Assembly: GCA_964451985.1 (NCBI GenBank)
Contig: CAYVKB010000003.1
Span: 1-64,000 of the forward strand
Source: GBS-DC sp964451985
Lineage (GTDB): Bacteria; Armatimonadota; Fimbriimonadia; Fimbriimonadales; GBS-DC
Direction: 5' to 3'
DNA: 64,000 nt
Part shown: one piece after another, positions 48,733 to 56,538 of the stretch
Numbering within the stretch: position 1 is the stretch's first letter
Layout: every line of letters begins with the position of its first letter
The notes under the pieces: model-generated
Databases searched by the model: none
Seen by the model: the letters and a program-made list of their open reading frames with translations, nothing else
What the model was told of the DNA's origin: nothing
Program-made: the position numbers and the translations under genes

Positions 48733-50010
48733 CTACACATCGGGCGTGTATTCCAACTCGAACTCGCCGATACGCACAGTGTCGCCTTCCTTTGCACCCA
48801 GCTCCTCCAGCTTGCGGAACACGCCCAGCCCTTTGAGCCGCTTGTGCATGCGCAGAATCGCCTCGTGGTTGCCGAAGTCGGTACGCTGCACAATCTCCAG
48901 CGGCAGCGAGCCTTCCACGATGAAGGCGTCATCTTGTTTGTAAATGCGCGTAGGCTGGTGTTGTGGTTTGCTCAGTTCGGGGGTGGGTTCCAGCAGAGGC
49001 TCGGGCGGTGGCAGCTCCGCCACACGCTGCGCCAGCCTTGCCAGCAGCGGCTCTAACCCCTCGCCTGTGTAGGCAGAGATTGGAAACACCTCGTAGCCTT
49101 GTTCAGTGAGCTGGTTGCGCACTGCCTCGATAGCATCTCGTTCTTCAGGGGGCACGGTATCAATCTTGTTGAGGGCGACCAGCGCGGGCTTTTTAGCTAA
49201 CTCGGCGTTGTAGAGGCGCAGCTCGTGATGCAGGGTCTCGAACGCTCGTAGGGGTGGCTCGGTCGCAAATGGCGAGACATCGAGCAGGTACAGCAGCAGG
49301 CGCGCCCTCTCGACATGGCGCAGGAACTGATGCCCCAGCCCTACGCCCTCATGTGCGCCCTCGATAAGCCCTGGAATATCGGCGATTACGAAACTTTGCT
49401 CCTGATACTGCGCCACGCCGAGATTCGGAACCAGCGTTGTGAATGGGTAGTCGGCGATTTTAGGCTTGGCGGCAGAGAGTCGGCTAATCAATGTGCTTTT
49501 GCCCGCGTTCGGCATGCCCACGATGCCCACATCCGCAAGCAACTTAAGTTCCAGTCTGAGGGTACGCTTTTCGCCGGGCAAGCCTTTCTCGGCGAAGCGT
49601 GGCGCCTGGCGTGTGGGCGTGGTGAAATGGGCGTTGCCTCGCCCGCCTTTGCCTCCCCGCGCAGCAACGAACTTCTGGCCCGGACGCGCTAAATCCGCCA
49701 GCAACTCGTCTGTTTCCGCGTTGTAAACCAGCGTCCCCAGCGGCACGCGCAGTGTGATAGACTTGCCGTTGCGTCCCCGCCGGTTGCTGCCGCTGCCGTG
49801 ACCGCCACGCTCGGCTTTATAGCGGCGCTTGTAGTGGAAATCGAGCAGGGTACTGAGCTTGGGGTCGGCCATCAGCGTTACACTGCCTCCGTTGCCTCCG
49901 TCACCTCCGTCAGGACCACCGCGCGGCACATACTTCTCGCGTCGAAACGATACGCAGCCGTCGCCCCCACGCCCTGCCTCGACCTCGATAATGGCTTCAT
50001 CGATGAACAC
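48733..50010 (-). CDS. obgE: GTPase Obg
   Basis: A 425-residue ribosome-associated GTPase. The glycine-rich Obg fold (1-157) has FIDEAIIEVEAGRGGDGCVS and the GG repeats. The G domain (158-330) has G1 GMPNAGKSTL, G3 DIPGLIEGAHEG, G4 NKID and G5 SAY. The C-terminal OCT domain ends in VRIGEFELEYTPDV. The first codon is GTG at 50010, exactly matching the family N-terminus and lying 5 bases after GG-TATAAT. Helps 50S assembly and stress control. Converges on the lamin-tail gene. Confidence 0.96.
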   Translation of the reverse strand: MFIDEAIIEVEAGRGGDGCVSFRREKYVPRGGPDGGDGGNGGSVTLMADPKLSTLLDFHYKRRYKAERGGHGSGSNRRGRNGKSITLRVPLGTLVYNAETDELLADLARPGQKFVAARGGKGGRGNAHFTTPTRQAPRFAEKGLPGEKRTLRLELKLLADVGIVGMPNAGKSTLISRLSAAKPKIADYPFTTLVPNLGVAQYQEQSFVIADIPGLIEGAHEGVGLGHQFLRHVERARLLLYLLDVSPFATEPPLRAFETLHHELRLYNAELAKKPALVALNKIDTVPPEERDAIEAVRNQLTEQGYEVFPISAYTGEGLEPLLARLAQRVAELPPPEPLLEPTPELSKPQHQPTRIYKQDDAFIVEGSLPLEIVQRTDFGNHEAILRMHKRLKGLGVFRKLEELGAKEGDTVRIGEFELEYTPDV

Positions 50011-50015
50011 AACGG

Positions 50016-50021
50016 ATTATA
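50016..50021 (-). promoter_or_regulatory. obgE promoter, GG-TATAAT
   Basis: Reading leftward, TATAAT preceded by GG ends 5 bases before the GTG start at 50010. A leaderless GTG start would be notable. Confidence 0.65.
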
Positions 50022-50075
50022 CCTGCCGGTTATGCTTATGCGACCACGACTGATGTTGCTGCGGGCGAACCAGAG

Positions 50076-50510
50076 TTATTCGTTCGTATGTCCCACCTGC
50101 TTGAGAGCCTCCTCCAGCGTGTGCCAGGCGAGGGTGGCACATTTGACACGCACAGGGAAGTTGCGCACGCCCGCCAGTGCTACGATGTCGCCCAGTGTGT
50201 CTAAATCGCCGTCCAGCTCGCCCTTGACCAGTGCAGTCGCCTGTCGAATCAGCGTATACGCTTCGTCCAGCGTCTTACCTTTCACGGCTTCAGCCATCAT
50301 CGAGGCGGAGGCTTGACTGATTGAGCAGCCTTGCCCGTGAAAGCGAACATCGGCGATGCGCCCATCCTCCACACGCAGGTCGATAATCACTTCGTCGCCG
50401 CAGGAGGGATTGAAGCCCTCTTGAGTGATTTTGGGTGGCTCCAGTTCGCCCCTACCTCGCGGCTGGCGGTAGTGGTCTAAGATAATCTCTTGATACAGTT
50501 CATCCAGCAT
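50076..50510 (-). CDS. sufU: Fe-S cluster assembly protein SufU
   Basis: A 144-residue IscU-like protein of the SufU type. The three Cys ligands occur in NPSCGDEVI, HGQGCSISQAS and RVKCATLAWHTL, with DELYQEIILDHYRQPRGRG at the N-terminus. SufU accepts sulfur from SufS, by zinc-ligand swap in Bacillus. I start at 50510 (family N-terminus MLDELYQ), inside the sufS 3' end, so the two genes overlap by 11 bases. Last gene of the Rieske-sufS-sufU unit; sufBCD are not in the window. Confidence 0.95.
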   Translation of the reverse strand: MLDELYQEIILDHYRQPRGRGELEPPKITQEGFNPSCGDEVIIDLRVEDGRIADVRFHGQGCSISQASASMMAEAVKGKTLDEAYTLIRQATALVKGELDGDLDTLGDIVALAGVRNFPVRVKCATLAWHTLEEALKQVGHTNE

Positions 50511-51741
50511 AGCCGAACACTTTGCGCGTGTAATGCAGCGCGTCGATGAGCGCGTCGATGTGGTCGGTGTCGTTATACACGGCGAGGCTGGCGCGCGCTG
50601 TAGAGCCACCCAGTCGCTCACTCAGTGGGTGAGCACAGTGCATCCCTGAACGCACGGCGATGTCGCGCGTGTCCAGTATCGTCGCTATGTCGTGTGGGTG
50701 GATGTCCTCCAGCGTGAAGGCGAAGATGCCCGTGCGGTCGGGAACAGGACCGTACAGGCGCAAGCCGGGCACTTCCTGTAGGCGGTGCAGGGCGTATTGC
50801 GTGAGTTCGTGTTCGTAGGTTTCGATGGCGTCGCGTCCCAGTCCGTCGATAAAGTCCAGTGCAGCGTGCAGTCCAATCGCTTCGGCGATGGGGGGTGTGC
50901 CTGCTTCGAATTTCATAGGCGGTTCCGCCCAGCGCACACGATCCCAGCGCACGGTCTGTACCATGCCACCGCCCACTTGGTAGGGGGGCATAGCTTCCAG
51001 ATGCTCGCACTTGGCGTACAGTGCGCCGATGCCCGTGGGTCCATACGCCTTGTGTCCAGAAAACATCAGGAAATCGCAGTCAATCGCCTGTACATCGACG
51101 GGCATATGCGCCACACTTTGGGCGGCGTCCACCAGACACAGCGCGCCCGCCGCGTGCGCCATCTGACAAATCTCAGCGACAGGGTTCACCACGCCCAGCA
51201 CATTCGAGATATGCGAGACTGCCACGAGGCGCGTGCGCTCAGTTAGCAGCGAGCGCAGGTCGTCCAAGTTCAGCCTACCGTCGTCGGTGATGCGCCACAC
51301 TTTGAGCGTTGCGCCCTTTTTTTCGGTGAGGCGCATCCACGGCAGCAGGTTCGCGTGATGTTCCATCTCGGTGACGATTATCTCGTCCCCTGCTTGTACA
51401 AATGCCTCGCCCCACGCGCTCGCCACGAGATTAATCGCTTCCGTTGTACCGCGCGTGAAGACGATTTCAGCGGGTTCACGGGCGTTGAGGAACCGTGCGA
51501 CGCGCTCGCGCGCCGCCTCGTATAGCTCCGACGCTTTTGCGCCTGCGCCGTGCCCTCCGCGATGCACGTTCGCATTGTGATGCGCCCAGAAGTTGCTCAC
51601 CGCCTCAATCACAGCGTAGGGCTTCTGCGTGGTGGCGGCGTTGTCTAAATAAATCACACTGCGCATTTCATGGTGCGGCTGGAAAAACGGAAACTGCCGC
51701 CGAATCTCGCCTGCATTCAAAGTAAATTGTATCGTGGTCAT
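50500..51741 (-). CDS. sufS: Cysteine desulfurase SufS
   Basis: A 413-residue PLP enzyme that takes sulfur from cysteine for Fe-S clusters. Seen: IYLDNAATTQKP near residue 30, HHANVHRGGHGAG in adapted form (NANVHRGGHGAG), TEMEHHANLLPW, DAAQSVAHMPVDVQ, PLP Lys in FLMFSGHKAYGPTGIG, and the catalytic Cys in RSGMHCAHPLSE. All key residues are intact. GGAGGA precedes the ATG at 51741, 12 bases after the Rieske gene. Works with SufU. Confidence 0.96.
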   Translation of the reverse strand: MTTIQFTLNAGEIRRQFPFFQPHHEMRSVIYLDNAATTQKPYAVIEAVSNFWAHHNANVHRGGHGAGAKASELYEAARERVARFLNAREPAEIVFTRGTTEAINLVASAWGEAFVQAGDEIIVTEMEHHANLLPWMRLTEKKGATLKVWRITDDGRLNLDDLRSLLTERTRLVAVSHISNVLGVVNPVAEICQMAHAAGALCLVDAAQSVAHMPVDVQAIDCDFLMFSGHKAYGPTGIGALYAKCEHLEAMPPYQVGGGMVQTVRWDRVRWAEPPMKFEAGTPPIAEAIGLHAALDFIDGLGRDAIETYEHELTQYALHRLQEVPGLRLYGPVPDRTGIFAFTLEDIHPHDIATILDTRDIAVRSGMHCAHPLSERLGGSTARASLAVYNDTDHIDALIDALHYTRKVFGYAG

Positions 51742-51753
51742 ACCAATCTCCTC

Positions 51754-52071
51754 CTATTTAAGCTCCACCCACACGAAGCCGTCTTCCTCTTTCACTTTGA
51801 GGCTCTTGATGGGGCGCACGGCAGGTAATCCCTTTGCCTGCCCCGTGTAGGGATCGAACTTCGCTCCGTGATGGGGGCACTCCAGCAAATCGCGATGGAT
51901 GCGTCCGGGCAGTCCATCCGCGTCAGATAAGGGTAGTTTCTGGTGCGAACACTGGTCAATCACCGCGAAATAGCCTTTGGAGGCGCGTCCAATCAGTACG
52001 CGCTGCCCATTTAGTTCAACGGTGCGGAACTCGTTTTCCGATAGATTGGTTGGGATAGCCTTCAGCCACAT
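51754..52071 (-). CDS. Rieske [2Fe-2S] ferredoxin-like protein
   Basis: A 105-residue soluble Rieske protein. Cluster ligands: C-x-H in DQCSHQKLPL and C-x2-H in LECPHHGAKFDPYTG. No membrane helix. Small Rieske proteins of the NirD/BphF type shuttle electrons and are often found in suf loci, where they may supply electrons or be a substrate. AGGAG is 6 bases before the ATG. Promoter GG-TATAAT at 52100-52105 with a palindrome over the start site. Confidence 0.93.
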   Translation of the reverse strand: MWLKAIPTNLSENEFRTVELNGQRVLIGRASKGYFAVIDQCSHQKLPLSDADGLPGRIHRDLLECPHHGAKFDPYTGQAKGLPAVRPIKSLKVKEEDGFVWVELK

Positions 52072-52084
52072 CGTCGGCTCCTAT

Positions 52085-52101
52085 ATTTAGCGTGGCTAAA
52101 T
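52085..52101. promoter_or_regulatory. Operator-like palindrome ATTTAGCGTGGCTAAAT
   Basis: Perfect 7-3-7 palindrome covering the predicted transcription start of the Rieske-sufS-sufU unit and overlapping its -10 box by two bases. This is a classic repressor position. An Fe-S or iron-sensing regulator (Rrf2 type, for example) is a guess; the motif does not match a consensus I know. It could also form a small hairpin in the mRNA. Confidence 0.55.
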
Positions 52102-52105
52102 TATA
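52100..52105 (-). promoter_or_regulatory. suf unit promoter, GG-TATAAT
   Basis: Reading leftward, TATAAT preceded by GG. Leader of about 20 bases with AGGAG before the ATG at 52071. Confidence 0.65.
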
Positions 52106-52107
52106 CC

Positions 52108-52701
52108 CTATCGAGCGGGCGGAGGCTGCATCAACTTTTCCACATACCTTGCCAAAATGTCGGTCTCGATATTCACGTGATCGCCGAGTTGCCTGCGTTT
52201 TAGGTTCGTAACTTGCCAGGTGTGCGGGATAATCCACACCGTGAACCAGTCTTCGCCAACCTCGACAACGGTGAGACTGATGCCATCGACGGCGATGGAG
52301 CCTTTAGGCACGATATAGCGCATATAGGAGGCGTCATCGACTTGAAACTTTAGCACACGGGCGTTGCCCTCATCGCGGATTTCTATCAGGTGCGCAGTTG
52401 TGTCCACATGCCCCTGCACGAAGTGTCCTCCTAAGCGGCTTGCGGGAGTGAGGGGGCGCTCCAAATTCACAAGATCGCCCGCTTTCAGGTCGCCCAGGTT
52501 CGTGCGCCGCAAGGTTTCAGGCACGGCGTCAAAGTAGAGCCTATCACCTTCAGCTTGTTGCACGGTGAGGCACACGCCGTTGATGGCAAGGCTCTCGCCG
52601 ATAGTCATTGGGAAAGCGCGAATCGCCAGTCGTGCGCCGCCAGTGGGATGAGTTTCTATAGATTCAACGACGCCTGTGGCTTCCACGATGCCTGTGAACA
52701 T
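52108..52701 (-). CDS. ribE: Riboflavin synthase alpha subunit
   Basis: A 197-residue enzyme that dismutates two lumazine molecules to riboflavin. It has the two tandem lumazine-binding repeats: MFTGIVEATGVV with SLAINGVCLTV in the first, GHFVQGHVDTTAHL with SIAVDGISLTVVEV in the second. The length is normal. The start is 6 bases after GG-TATCCT. No FMN-riboswitch-like leader is seen, and the other pathway gene here, ribD, is at 36663. Confidence 0.96.
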   Translation of the reverse strand: MFTGIVEATGVVESIETHPTGGARLAIRAFPMTIGESLAINGVCLTVQQAEGDRLYFDAVPETLRRTNLGDLKAGDLVNLERPLTPASRLGGHFVQGHVDTTAHLIEIRDEGNARVLKFQVDDASYMRYIVPKGSIAVDGISLTVVEVGEDWFTVWIIPHTWQVTNLKRRQLGDHVNIETDILARYVEKLMQPPPAR

Positions 52702-52707
52702 GGGGAT

Positions 52708-52713
52708 AGGATA
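52708..52713 (-). promoter_or_regulatory. ribE promoter, GG-TATCCT
   Basis: Reading leftward, TATCCT preceded by GG ends 6 bases before the ATG at 52701; leaderless type. Confidence 0.5.
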
Positions 52714-52727
52714 CCATATGACACTTG

Positions 52728-53276
52728 CTATCCTATGCCTCCGTGCTCCAGCAGGCGCAGGGTCATCAGCAAACCCGCGATGGTCTTAGAATCCTTGATT
52801 TGCCCCTGTAGAATCATCGTTTCTACCTCGCTGAGGGGTGTAGGCACAATTTCTACCAGTTCGTCCTCATCTAGTTGCTGTGTGGCAGGGACTAATTTCT
52901 CTGCGAGATAAACATGCAGCACTTCCTGTGAGTAGCCGGGCGCGAGGTACTGGCTGAACAGTTTGCGCATTTGGCGTGCAGTGTAGCCTGTTTCCTCTTC
53001 CAGTTCACGGCGAGCGCAGGAATCGACGGGTTCGTCGGGCTCCAACGTGCCCGCAGGGATTTCGAGCAGCATCTCGCCCACCGCTTGGCGGTATTGGCGA
53101 ATCAGCAGCACGGTGTCGCGATTAAGCAGGGGTACAATCGCCACTGCGCCGCGATGTTCCACGATTTCACGCCGTGCGATGCGTCCACTGGGCAGGCGCA
53201 CCGTGTCGATACGCAGCGTCACCACACGCCCCTGATAAATCGTGTGGCTCTCGATCAGTTCCTCTTTGAGTTGCAT
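52728..53276 (-). CDS. Nudix hydrolase, ADP-ribose pyrophosphatase type
   Basis: A 182-residue Nudix protein. The box is complete: GTLEPDEPVDSCARRELEEE followed by TGY (G-x5-E-x7-REUxEExGU). The upstream IVEHRGAVAIVPLL and IRQYRQAVGEMLLEIPAG and downstream QYLAPGYSQE segments are typical of ADP-ribose pyrophosphatases. It hydrolyses ADP-ribose or related nucleotides. AAAGGAGG lies before the ATG at 53276. The gene follows the ABC ATPase gene by 3 bases, so it is at the end of the EPS transcript or read with it. Confidence 0.93.
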   Translation of the reverse strand: MQLKEELIESHTIYQGRVVTLRIDTVRLPSGRIARREIVEHRGAVAIVPLLNRDTVLLIRQYRQAVGEMLLEIPAGTLEPDEPVDSCARRELEEETGYTARQMRKLFSQYLAPGYSQEVLHVYLAEKLVPATQQLDEDELVEIVPTPLSEVETMILQGQIKDSKTIAGLLMTLRLLEHGGIG

Positions 53277-53279
53277 ACA

Positions 53280-54167
53280 TTATCCTCCTTTGAGGGGCGT
53301 TTTATGCGTGCGGGCTTTGAGGCGCAGCCACTGCCAAGCGTCTTCCAGCGTGGGTGGGCGCACATACACGGCGCGTATGTTGCCGTAGCCCTCCTGCAGC
53401 AAGCGCAGGGCAAGCGCGTCGTTGGCGTGCAGGCGCAGGCGGTAGCCGTCGGGCAGCTGCTCGATGCGCAGTTCAATCTCGGGCAAACCTTCCAGAATCG
53501 GCTCGAGGTCACGCGCCTCGATCTCGATTTCGGTGGTGTCTTGTTCCGCGATGAGGCGTTCAGGGGCGTCATCAGCGATTAGGCGTCCGTCATCGAGCAT
53601 CAGCACGCGGTCAGCACGTTCGGCAATCGCAGGGTCGCGCGTGGTGAACAGCACCGCCGCTCCGAATCGGCAGCGGTCGTCCAGTTCATTCCACAGGCGG
53701 CGTCGGCGCTCGAAGTCTGCGTACTCAAATGGGTCATCCAATAGATACAGCGGAGCGTGTTGGGCGAGTGCGCCGCCCACGCGCAACACATGGCGTTGCC
53801 CGCTGGAGAGTTCAGTGAGGGGCATTTCCATGCGCTCACCCAATCCTAACACTTCCAGCAGGTACACCGCGCGCGTGAAGGAGGAGGCATAGCGTTTTAG
53901 AAAGCTCGCGGGGGTGGCGGTGCGCAAAGCACGCCCTTCGGGCAGTTCAGGCATCGCAGCGAAGTCGGCGACCTCCAGCCTACCGCCTTCCAGCGCAACC
54001 TCGCCCGCAATCAGTGCCAGCAGCAGGCTCTTGCCTGAACCGGACGGACCGAATAGTGCGACCAGCTCGCCGCGCTCAACAGAGAAGCGCATCGGCAGGA
54101 TACACACCCCCCCGTGCAACGCCGACTCGATACCCTCTGCACGTAGCACGACGCGCTCCGCCGCCAT
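53280..54167 (-). CDS. ABC-type ATPase with altered Walker B
   Basis: A 295-residue ATPase. Walker A FGPSGSGKSLLLALIAGE near residue 40, signature LSSGQRHVLR near 120, Walker B LYLLDDPFE near 142, then a D-loop-like region and a C-terminal beta extension (from about 210) unlike a normal ABC domain. The catalytic Glu after the Walker B Asp is replaced by Asp, which in other ABC proteins slows ATP hydrolysis. The switch His position reads TTRD, so that His also seems missing. No permease lies beside it. It follows EpsI by 2 bases, so it may serve EPS export or regulation. Confidence 0.75.
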   Translation of the reverse strand: MAAERVVLRAEGIESALHGGVCILPMRFSVERGELVALFGPSGSGKSLLLALIAGEVALEGGRLEVADFAAMPELPEGRALRTATPASFLKRYASSFTRAVYLLEVLGLGERMEMPLTELSSGQRHVLRVGGALAQHAPLYLLDDPFEYADFERRRRLWNELDDRCRFGAAVLFTTRDPAIAERADRVLMLDDGRLIADDAPERLIAEQDTTEIEIEARDLEPILEGLPEIELRIEQLPDGYRLRLHANDALALRLLQEGYGNIRAVYVRPPTLEDAWQWLRLKARTHKTPLKGG

Positions 54168-54169
54168 GC

Positions 54170-55102
54170 TTATCGCACCACTTCGGGGTTCGTTTCCGCC
54201 ATCGTGCTCAGCACCTGCTCCGCAAACTGCTTAATCTCCTCGCGGTCGCGCTCGGTGTCGCCCGATGTAGTTTTCAGGAATCGTACGAAGTAGGCGCGCT
54301 GCTGATCCATGCCTGTCAATCGCGCCAGCAGTAGGAAGATACGCGCGGACGAGGTGTCGCTGCGGTAGCCCATCGGCGTCGAGTAGAAATAGATGCCTAC
54401 CGCCTCACGGTTGCGCCCATCCAACGACACCAAACGCACAAATCGCGCCGGGATGGGGTCTTCTCTGCCTACCACGTTCAGCATCACTTCCTGATTGTCG
54501 GCGAACTCCCAGTTTTGTACGCGGAAGCAAACCTGCGGATTATGAAACGCGCCTGTATGCGAACCTGCGATGATAGACAGGTCTGCCTGGTCGCCACGCG
54601 GGTTCGCATAGATACGCGCCACATACTCGTCGGGCTTGAGTTCGTTGAACGCCGCTTCGGACATTGGGTACTCCTCAACCAGCGTCCAGTCGCCCAGTAC
54701 CTGCGGGATTTTATCGAGCGTTTTGCCTTCCTTCAGGGGTTGCGGACGCGGCATAAATTGAACTGCCAGCACCAACCCAATGGTCAGCAACATCAGCACG
54801 GCGATGGGTGCGCCGAACCGTTTCCAGTCCATCGGCGGCGCGGGGAGGGGGTGGATGGTCTCAGCAGTCGGGGCTTCCGCTACGCCGTCGGCAGCTTCCG
54901 CGCCGCCATCCACGACTTCCAGCGTAGGCACACCGTTCGCCGTCGCTTGGACATTCGTGTCCAAGTACTCTTCGGCACGGACAGAGCTGTCCGTGCTACG
55001 CTCCTCACCGTGGGTAGCTTGGGCGTCGGCGTGCAGGTTTTCTTCAGGCACGGGCGTCCCGCCCGTGCTACGGGTTTCGGGTTTGGTTTTCATCTCTTCC
55101 AT
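54170..55102 (-). CDS. EpsI family exosortase-associated protein
   Basis: A 310-residue protein. Residues 1-95 are a low-complexity cytosolic tail that contains two related palindromic coding repeats. One membrane helix is near 100-120, followed by the EpsI domain (about 130-305) with VLGDWTLVEEYP, IAGSHTGAFHNPQVCFRVQNW and IYFYSTPMGYRS. EpsI proteins accompany exosortases in EPS loci; some exosortases have it fused at the C-terminus. The start is uncertain: 55102 has GAGGTG 6 bases upstream, while 55093 forms ATGA overlap with the exosortase stop. Confidence 0.85.
   Translation of the reverse strand: MEEMKTKPETRSTGGTPVPEENLHADAQATHGEERSTDSSVRAEEYLDTNVQATANGVPTLEVVDGGAEAADGVAEAPTAETIHPLPAPPMDWKRFGAPIAVLMLLTIGLVLAVQFMPRPQPLKEGKTLDKIPQVLGDWTLVEEYPMSEAAFNELKPDEYVARIYANPRGDQADLSIIAGSHTGAFHNPQVCFRVQNWEFADNQEVMLNVVGREDPIPARFVRLVSLDGRNREAVGIYFYSTPMGYRSDTSSARIFLLLARLTGMDQQRAYFVRFLKTTSGDTERDREEIKQFAEQVLSTMAETNPEVVR
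54975..55072. repeat. Two palindromic coding repeats in the EpsI gene
   Basis: GCACGGAC/GTCCGTGC (54975-54982, 54989-54996) and GCACGGGC/GCCCGTGC (55048-55055, 55061-55068) are each followed by TACG. They are the ends of a roughly 73-base unit present twice. Both translate in frame: RSTGGTPVPEEN and RSTDSSVRAEEY. The centres differ by one base and a second one-base difference restores the frame. Likely mobile palindromes that became coding. Confidence 0.65.
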
Positions 55103-55998
55103 CCTAACCACCTCGCGATTAGAAACAGCGACACGAACGGGATGAGAATCTCCAGCGCGCCTGTGGTGGGTATATTCACCGTGCCGAACACGGGCAGCGT
55201 CATCTCGTAGCCCTCGTGCGCCACTTTAGCAGCGTAGGGACCCCACTCGTGTCCCGCCACGCCAATCAGCGCGATGCGGAAACCGTTCGAAATCACCGCA
55301 ATCGGCAGCAGCGCGGCGGGCAGAATCAATTTCTTCCACAAAGGCATATCCACTATCGTGAAGAAGAACAGAATAAAGGTTAGCAGAGCGATCGTGACCT
55401 TGAAGCCGCTGCACTCCACGCCCACATGCAATTCATAACCTGATGGCATCATAAAGGTCACTTGGCTGGTCTGTAGGATGTTGTAGAACGGTTTGAGCAT
55501 CGCAATCGCGACTTCCGTTGACCAGACCTTGATGGGGTTAGTGACCTCGTCGAACACAACCGAGGGCATCGGCATCATCAGGTAGAGGAACAGCAGGGGA
55601 TAGAGCAGCGCCCAGGTGATTTTTGTGCCCCAGAGCATCAGGCTACCTGCAATCAGGAATAGCGGGAACGCCATGCTGGAGACCCAGCTGGAGTAGCCCC
55701 AGTGCCCCAGTAGATGGACGCCCAGCGCGATGAGAAACAGCGGCGCGCCCAGCCACGACGGTTTCGCCGTGAGCTGCAGCAACCGTTCGCGGCGCATCCA
55801 AATCATCACCAGCGCCAGAGGCGGCACGAGATACGCATACGAGTAGTAGCCGTTCTCGTCACCCCAGCGCGGCAGCCAGTACCACTCAATCACCTCGCGG
55901 TAGGCGTACAACACCAGCGCGAGGAACGCTATCACCACACCCAACAGAATCGGTTGCGGGCGGGGCAGTTTTTTCAACTCCAGTAAGAACTGATCCAT
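55090..55998 (-). CDS. Exosortase
   Basis: A 302-residue polytopic membrane cysteine protease/transpeptidase with about 8 helices. The catalytic residues are visible: Cys in VGVECSGFKVTIAL, Arg in ISNGFRIALIG and His in AHEGYEMTLPVF. Exosortases cleave C-terminal sorting signals (PEP-CTERM-like) of exported proteins in bacteria that also make exopolysaccharide. AGGAGG precedes the ATG at 55998. EpsI overlaps its end. The proteins it sorts are not identified here. Confidence 0.92.
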   Translation of the reverse strand: MDQFLLELKKLPRPQPILLGVVIAFLALVLYAYREVIEWYWLPRWGDENGYYSYAYLVPPLALVMIWMRRERLLQLTAKPSWLGAPLFLIALGVHLLGHWGYSSWVSSMAFPLFLIAGSLMLWGTKITWALLYPLLFLYLMMPMPSVVFDEVTNPIKVWSTEVAIAMLKPFYNILQTSQVTFMMPSGYELHVGVECSGFKVTIALLTFILFFFTIVDMPLWKKLILPAALLPIAVISNGFRIALIGVAGHEWGPYAAKVAHEGYEMTLPVFGTVNIPTTGALEILIPFVSLFLIARWLGWKR

Positions 55999-56014
55999 CG
56001 ATATCGCCTCCTAT

Positions 56015-56536
56015 CTAAGACTCTATAGATACCCCAGACGCACCTCGAAAAGTCCAGTATTTGTTGGCGAAGAAGTTCCAGAATAGTACAATCGCCGTCG
56101 CCGTCGCCTGGCATATCATGAACGCAAGGCGGGGTGGCTCGGGCAGGAACGGGCGTATCAGCAGTGTGGTAATGGTGGAGTTCAGGAGCATGCCAATCAC
56201 ATTCACTGTGATGAACTTGGCAAACTGACGGGTGCGCGCTTGCCTATTGCGTACCCGAAACGTCCAGCGGCGATTCCAGATGAAACTGTTGATGGTCGCC
56301 GTACCCGAAGAGATGATTTTGGTGAACCAAATGGCAGCCGCTTCAGGACGGAGAGGCGCGCCTGTAAGGTTCACAAACCCTGTTCCCAAGATGCGGGGAA
56401 GGGGCGTGTAAAAAGTTAGTATAAACGCGAGTGTCCAGTCAATCGCGGTATTCATCGCGCCCACAGTGGCGAACTTGAGGAACTGGCGCACCCCAAGCGG
56501 CAACATCTCGACCCTCGAGCGCGTTTTGTGTAGCAT
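56015..56536 (-). CDS. GtrA family membrane protein
   Basis: A 173-residue four-helix GtrA-like protein: LKFATVGAMNTAIDWTLAFI, IISSGTATINSFIWNRRWTF, KFITVNVIGMLLNSTITTLL and LFWNFFANKYWTFRG. GtrA proteins are thought to flip or position polyprenyl-linked sugars. I place the start at 56536, where GAGG lies 6 bases upstream; the ATG at 56542 overlaps the UbiA stop as ATGA but has no spacing for that site. Next to the UbiA-type gene, recalling the mycobacterial pairing of a GtrA protein with decaprenyl-phosphoryl-ribose synthesis. Confidence 0.88.
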   Translation of the reverse strand: MLHKTRSRVEMLPLGVRQFLKFATVGAMNTAIDWTLAFILTFYTPLPRILGTGFVNLTGAPLRPEAAAIWFTKIISSGTATINSFIWNRRWTFRVRNRQARTRQFAKFITVNVIGMLLNSTITTLLIRPFLPEPPRLAFMICQATATAIVLFWNFFANKYWTFRGASGVSIES

Positions 56537-56538
56537 AT

